Shown: positions 50,801 through 64,000 of the stretch, in pieces
Layout: every line of letters starts with the position of its first letter
Position numbering within the stretch: position 1 is the first letter of the stretch
Source: Aptenodytes patagonicus
Lineage: Eukaryota > Chordata > Aves > Sphenisciformes > Spheniscidae
Direction of reading: 5' to 3'
NCBI RefSeq assembly: GCF_965638725.1
Contig: NC_134960.1
Location: forward strand, 4,094,501-4,158,500
DNA length: 64,000 nucleotides
Program-made: the position numbers and the translations under genes
Notes under the pieces: model-generated
What the model was told of the DNA's origin: nothing
What the model saw: the letters and a program-made list of their open reading frames with translations, nothing else
The model's database searches: none

Positions 50801-51360
50801 TCATTCAACAGATGATCGGAGTGCTAATTAATCCAGTCTGTGGGAAGAATGATCAATACCCGGGGAAAAACAGTGAAGGAGCAACTGAATGCGGGCTCGG
50901 AAAGTAACATCGTGTGTGTCTTGTAGCTGACGTTTGAGGTTATAATGCCACTTAAAGATGCTAGCTGCAGGCATTTCTTTGAAAATGTACATGCAGCAAA
51001 TGGAAATCCAACATAATCTGGAAATAACCAGCTAAATGAAGCATTACGAGGAAACCCACCATTCTCACCAGATGTCGGACCTCTCTTTGTAAAGTGCTGT
51101 AAAATATTGGCATGTCCTAATGGCCAGAAAATGGGACCTCTTCCAGTGTAACCTTGCCAGCAGGGCTTGCTTTACCCAGGGGATGAGTTTCAGAGCACGG
51201 TTGTAACAGTAAGGTGTAAAGATGGCCACCACCTTCAGGGCAGGGACGGGGGGCAGACGGTCTTAAACAGTTAGAACAATTATTTGTTCTTAATTATCCT
51301 AGAAGTTTAAAGACTGATGACAAAAAGTACAGTGGAAGACCTTAGACCTCTGAGCCAAAC

Positions 51361-51600
51361 GTGAGGACTGCGGTGCCATCCTGCCCATTGCTTGCCTACT
51401 TGTCTGAAAGCGGGGGGCAATGGGGTCCCCAGGCTGCAAACAGGGATCGGAGCGGGGAAAGCCTTAACCCTATTTCTGTACCTCCCGTCGGGGTTTGTCC
51501 TCGCTCGGCCACCTTACTTTTACTGGTGCCCCAATCTCGGTTGCAGGGTGGTGTACCTCTGAATTTGCCGAAACGCTGCGTCCAAATTTCCCAAAAGTTG
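51361..51600. promoter_or_regulatory. CpG-rich patch
   Basis: About 13 CpGs in 240 bp, densest in 51485-51505 and 51537-51580, next to a YY1-like AAGATGGCC about 140 bp upstream (near 51221). Overlapping open frames on both strands (117 and 100 codons) are unrecognised and probably follow from composition. Confidence 0.3.
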
Positions 51601-52499
51601 ATAGCCAGAAAGGAGCTGAAGGAAAGGCAGCAGGATTTGTTACTGAATCTTAAATTAACTGTGAAGTATGGAGGGCTGATTTCCGTGGAATGTAACATGA
51701 GACTGGAAGTCTAACCTGTCCGTCAGTGCACTAATCATCCAGAAGACACATCCGCGTTATTGTTAGCAAATAATCTGCCCTTCCCAGATTGTTTTAGAAA
51801 AGTAAAGGTTATACAAATGTTGTTATTCATTGTTCCTATTTTTCAGGATTAAAAAAAAAATGGACTTCAGGAAACAAGGATTCAAAGAGGCAGGTGAGCT
51901 ACAGCGTGGTTACGAACTCTTCCTTGCCAGGGGGGGAAATGACCCCAGTTTTTGCTTAGTTCCGCTCTGGGACACGGTAACACTTCTGTCCACAGCTAAC
52001 TGCGGCTATAACCCAGCCTGGCAACCTGACCGTGAATGGGGAAGGAAGATTATACCAGCTCAACAAATCATACAGGCTGACAACTTAGAATGAGAAAAGC
52101 TTTGGGAGGATGATCGGCTGTAAAATCCGAGGGAACTTCTAAAGTTACACAATTTGATGCACCCTAAGGACAGTATTACAATGAATTTTCTCTTCTACTG
52201 TGGAAAAAGACAGTGGACTAAAAGCAGAATATTAGCGGAGAGCAGGATTTGAAACAGTGAATTGAAAATGCTACTGGCCACAAAATGCTTTTAACCTTTT
52301 AAAGTATTGAAACAGTTAAAGAGAGACTGTCTGTTTTAACCGTTGTTTTCAGATAAGACCCATAATGGACTCACCAATAGAAGAACAAGCTGTAAAGGCA
52401 CTTTCACCGAGACTTTCCATACGTGGCCTTCCCAAAGTGTGACTAATTAATTTTTTTGCAAATGGAGCTTGCACATTCAGCTACAACAAGCAAAATGCT

Positions 52500-52910
52500 A
52501 GGGAGATTCCCAAAGCAGCGTTGTCCTGGCCGCAGCGCACATGTTAACAGGAATTTCTTCTCCTGTTTTTCCTGTTACGCCTGTAACCTGATACGTTACT
52601 TTTTAGGTTCTCGAATACATGCCATAATCTACTCGGGCTGCCCCACGTGGCCGAGTTCAAGCTTGTTCTGGGATCTCCGGCTGTCTTGGCAGAGCCCGCT
52701 GGATTTCAGGACCTCAGAGCAGCAGCTTTCTTCAGGCTGCGGGGAAACGTGGGCGAACACGGACTGAGAGGCAGGGCCATGTCAGGGACCGGCTCGCTCC
52801 TCCTCCGGGCAGACTCACCTCGCTGCAAGCGCGGCGGGGACCAGCTGTGCAGTGGTTTGAGGTCACCTGCGGAACAGGCTGGGTCAAAGCAACAGAATCG
52901 CGGTATTCTC
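52500..52910. promoter_or_regulatory. CpG-rich patch with E-box
   Basis: About 25 CpGs in roughly 400 bp by hand count, the richest CpG patch in the window (estimated observed/expected near 0.8). It contains CACGTG at 52644-52649. It lies about 2.5 kb beyond the MACROH2A1 poly(A) site. It may be an orphan CpG island, the promoter of an antisense or lncRNA transcript, or an enhancer. Confidence 0.4.
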
Positions 52911-53252
52911 TGAACACACTGAGGCTTTACCGGCTTTTGAATGAGAAAGAAGAGGATGCTCTGGCATTTGTACGGAAGGAGAATACAGTGGTGCCAGACC
53001 AGCTTCAACGCTGCAAATGATTTTACACAGGAGCAAAACATGGTCCACAGCGATGAGTTAGAAGGAGAAGAGAGACTTTCTGAAAGCTCTCGGGCTGTGG
53101 CCCTGCTCACCATGGGAAGCAGAGCACTTTTCCTTGTTCGAGGCAATGTAAAAAATCCTTGATAACTGTTTTTGGTCACGCTGGGACATGGTGCTGAGAG
53201 CTCAGAGTCTCATCAGGTGGGAGGTGTCCATCGCCCTTTTTTTCCTGTTTTG

Positions 53253-53268
53253 TTTTTTTTTTTTTTTT
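53253..53268. repeat. T16 homopolymer
   Basis: Uninterrupted T run preceded by other T-rich blocks from 53236; a probable old retroposon tail or simple repeat. Confidence 0.95.
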
Positions 53269-53270
53269 GC

Positions 53271-53350
53271 AAAAGGCCCTGAATCCGACCAAAGCAAATG
53301 GCACATCACAAGCAATCCCAATGAAATCAACGGAGCTATTTATGGAGCCA
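53271..53350. repeat. Possible old amniote repeat relic
   Basis: CCAATGAAATCAACGGAGCTATTTATG (key part 53318-53344) resembles the '...CCATTGACTTCAATGGAACTATT...' wording seen repeatedly in sauropsid genomes. It sits next to a T16 run (53253-53268). Family unknown. Confidence 0.25.
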
Positions 53351-55314
53351 GCAGCTGAATAAGCAGATGAGATGTGAGGCCAGAAGAAGCAAGTCCATGT
53401 GATTTGAATTACAGCGCAGTTTGCTTTGGGATTTTCTAGTTGAAAGACAAAAGTTGGCCCTCCCGGAACGGTGGAACGGTGTAAAAGAGTTTTATTAAAT
53501 GCCATTGGAGGCTGTACTTCTCTGAAAATACTGGTAGACAAGCCCTTTTTTTTTCCGTTGCTGACATTAAAATTTTGAGACTTTAAAAAAGTGAGACTTT
53601 ACACAGTATAGTAAATTCTACAGTGCAGAGACCAAGAAGCTGTAATCTGTACACTCATTTTGATGTGCACATTCCTTCTGTGTTAAAAATCCCCTTCTGT
53701 GCTGAAAAAATTAGGGCCCTTCTCACACCAAGCGTTTCCTCAGGTACCTGCTCAGCTGTGCTTTTATCCTATTTTTTCAATCCTTTGAGTGACACCTAGT
53801 GAAATTTGTGGAAAGTGCAGTTTCAGTTTTCTTTTATGAGAATCAATGCAACTGCAGTGACACACACTTCTCAATTGAATGCCGAAGAACTGCACCTTAC
53901 TTCATTTATTGCCACGTGAACGGCTGTCTTTGAAGAACGGTACCAGACGCATTCTGGCCAGTTAAAAATTTGAAGTTTGAGCCCATAGTATGGTCAAACA
54001 CCTTACGCATTTGAGGCACAAAATTAACTTACCCTTTCCTCCTTTTAACTTTGTGCATGCGTTCAGATAACACTGTTATTTCACATTTTACCTTCTGTTG
54101 TTGCTGCTGTTGTTCCTCTACAGCAGTCCACTTGAAAGCTGCAGGTATCTGGACTTCTACACAAAAAAACCCAAACTCCTGCAGGAGCTTAAGCTACACT
54201 TTTTTATTATTTGGTATTCCTGAGCTCATGGAAAAGTCAGTCAGCTTTGGTCCGCTCATTGCTCTGGATCAATCCAGAGTGGATGTGAAGTACTCTTTCA
54301 TCAGCAAATGAAGTTTTCAACAGAGATGGAAAACGTATGCCTACTATCTAGAAAGTAGGCTAAAGACTTCAAAGGAAGAGCTTCCTCTTCAGAGCGAGCA
54401 TTCATATGCAATAGCTTTTGAACGCGTAACCTCTTCTTTCTCAAAGTACAAAAACAAGTGACTTCCGTAAAGGTTTATGTTGGTATGGATTTCAGCTGTG
54501 CAAATGATATGGCAACCAATACGAACCAGGCTCATAAATATTTGGAAAAAAATACAAAATGGCTTCAAACAGGCCAATATTAAATGACTGGAACTAGTTC
54601 AAAAAAATCCTAGGCCTTGCTTGATCTAAAAGGCTTCAACCTCCCAAACCAAACAGCCAATTAAGTCAGATCCTGAACAGGAAGATCTGAAGCACCAACT
54701 GCGAAGTCTGAATGCTCACTGGAAAAAGATCCGACTGCGAGCGTCGCTGGGTACGCACGCCTCCAGCCAGCACAGGCAAGAGGCCCAGCATCTCCAAACA
54801 CGCTTCCAGGCCACTGGTTCAGATCTGGTGTTTTATCATCCCTCTCACAGCTAACTTTTCAGAATTTAGAAAATGAAGGCTTAAGGGAAAAATTAATTCA
54901 AGTACACCAACAGCAACAGTTCAAACATTTTACTAAATCAATTCACACAATTTCAAAATTGTAAATATAATTAAGGACAACAGGGTTTCTGTATTTTTTC
55001 TTCCAGATTTATCATTAAGACAATAAACAAACACAAATCAGGTTTATAGCATCTGTTCTTTTAAAAAATGAAAGGAACGCCACTCGATGTATTGATAAAG
55101 CACCACAACACAGTTACAAAATAGGGTCGGCCTGTTTCTTTCACAAGTAAAAGACTACATACTCCTAACGGCTTTCTGCTTCAATCCATACTTCATTAAA
55201 ATAAAACTATAAAATCTCCTAGATTACACTAAGTTCAGACGATGCCTGGTATACAGTGCATTAACAGCAGTAATGCCAACTATCAGTGCCAACAGAAAAC
55301 ATTTTAGAAAGTAA

Positions 55315-55378
55315 AACCAAAACAAACCCCCCCCCCCCCCAAACAAAACGAAAACCCAACAAAAACCCCACCTTTATT
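55315..55378 (-). terminator. Poly(A) signal with GU/G-rich downstream element
   Basis: Read on the minus strand, AATAAA at 55378-55373 is followed within 10-60 nt by an almost pure G/T stretch ending in a run of 14 G (C14 on the plus strand, 55327-55340). This is the classic layout of a cleavage/polyadenylation site with a GU-rich downstream element. A G run of this kind may also pause polymerase or fold into a quadruplex. The homopolymer length may be imprecise in the assembly. Confidence 0.65.
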
Positions 55379-55487
55379 CCCCTAGATGAGCAAAATTTAA
55401 AATAAGGGGTGCTCCGCTTCACAATGAGTTAAGGATTTGGGGAGGACGATGGGCAGAAGAGGGGGCTGGTACTGTAGCTTTCTAGGC
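55355..55487 (-). other. MACROH2A1: MACROH2A1 3' UTR (short form)
   Basis: The stretch between the stop codon and the first AATAAA on the minus strand (55378-55373) is about 110 nt. The cleavage point is estimated 15-25 nt past the hexamer. Longer 3' UTR forms cannot be excluded: further minus-strand AATAAA hexamers occur at 54208-54203, 53910-53905 and 53496-53491. The exact 3' end needs transcript data. Confidence 0.55.

Positions 55488-64000
<8,513 letters not shown>

Larger units (their letters stand above)
48601..55314. other. Intergenic DNA downstream of MACROH2A1 with CpG-rich islands
   Basis: The stretch alternates AT-rich, homeodomain-site-like segments (49.36-49.52 and 50.52-50.80 kb) with CpG-rich patches (51.36-51.60 and 52.50-52.91 kb). 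The longest open frame is 157 codons on the minus strand (52706-53179) and overlaps the CpG-rich patch; it shows no known domain. The part nearest the gene (53.5-55.3 kb) could include an extended MACROH2A1 3' UTR if distal poly(A) signals are used. Confidence 0.6.

Noticed and set aside
52706..53179. 157-codon minus-strand open frame
   Set aside because: It lies over a CpG-rich patch where stops are rare, has no family resemblance, and no splice or promoter context supports it.

Overview
This is a vertebrate nuclear window, most likely from a bird or other sauropsid. It carries the 3' end of one recognisable protein-coding gene. On the minus strand, three exons (63692-63603, 60400-60226, 55653-55488) encode the last 143 residues of the macro domain of core histone macroH2A1 (MACROH2A1, formerly H2AFY). 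Reading frame, splice phases and GT-AG sites agree exactly. The first exons, including the histone fold, linker and the two mutually exclusive macro-domain exons, lie beyond position 64000. No Alu, L1 or other mammalian repeat is visible, and interspersed repeats are sparse. This and the macro-domain substitutions suggest a sauropsid, but the species cannot be fixed from the sequence alone.

Layout. Positions 1 to about 55.3 kb hold no recognisable protein-coding gene: the DNA is AT-rich, every open frame is short, and none shows a known domain. By established vertebrate gene order, the side downstream of MACROH2A1 faces PITX1 across a large regulatory gene desert, so this stretch is probably part of that landscape (inference). 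Within it are local islands of different composition: a CpG-rich patch at 9.36-9.69 kb with a palindromic RFX X-box and possible splice sites; a GC-rich, CpG-poor block at 32.0-32.7 kb with overlapping open frames; and a cluster of CpG-rich patches at 48.2, 51.4 and 52.5-52.9 kb. AT-rich segments with clustered homeodomain-like sites occur near 16.4-16.8 and 50.5-50.8 kb. Positions 55.3-64.0 kb are the MACROH2A1 tail: poly(A) site, last exon, a 4.6 kb intron, an exon, a 3.2 kb intron, an exon and the start of another intron.

The gene works alone here. The non-coding DNA to its left is best read as cis-regulatory and structural DNA, with scattered homopolymers, low-complexity tracts, short hairpins and relics of old repeats. 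I found no CRISPR array, tRNA, rRNA, retroviral coding region or new multi-gene system. The most testable novelty is the X-box/CpG patch with a strong-context ATG and a good GT-AG intron near 9.6 kb, followed by the orphan CpG-rich cluster beyond the histone gene's 3' end.
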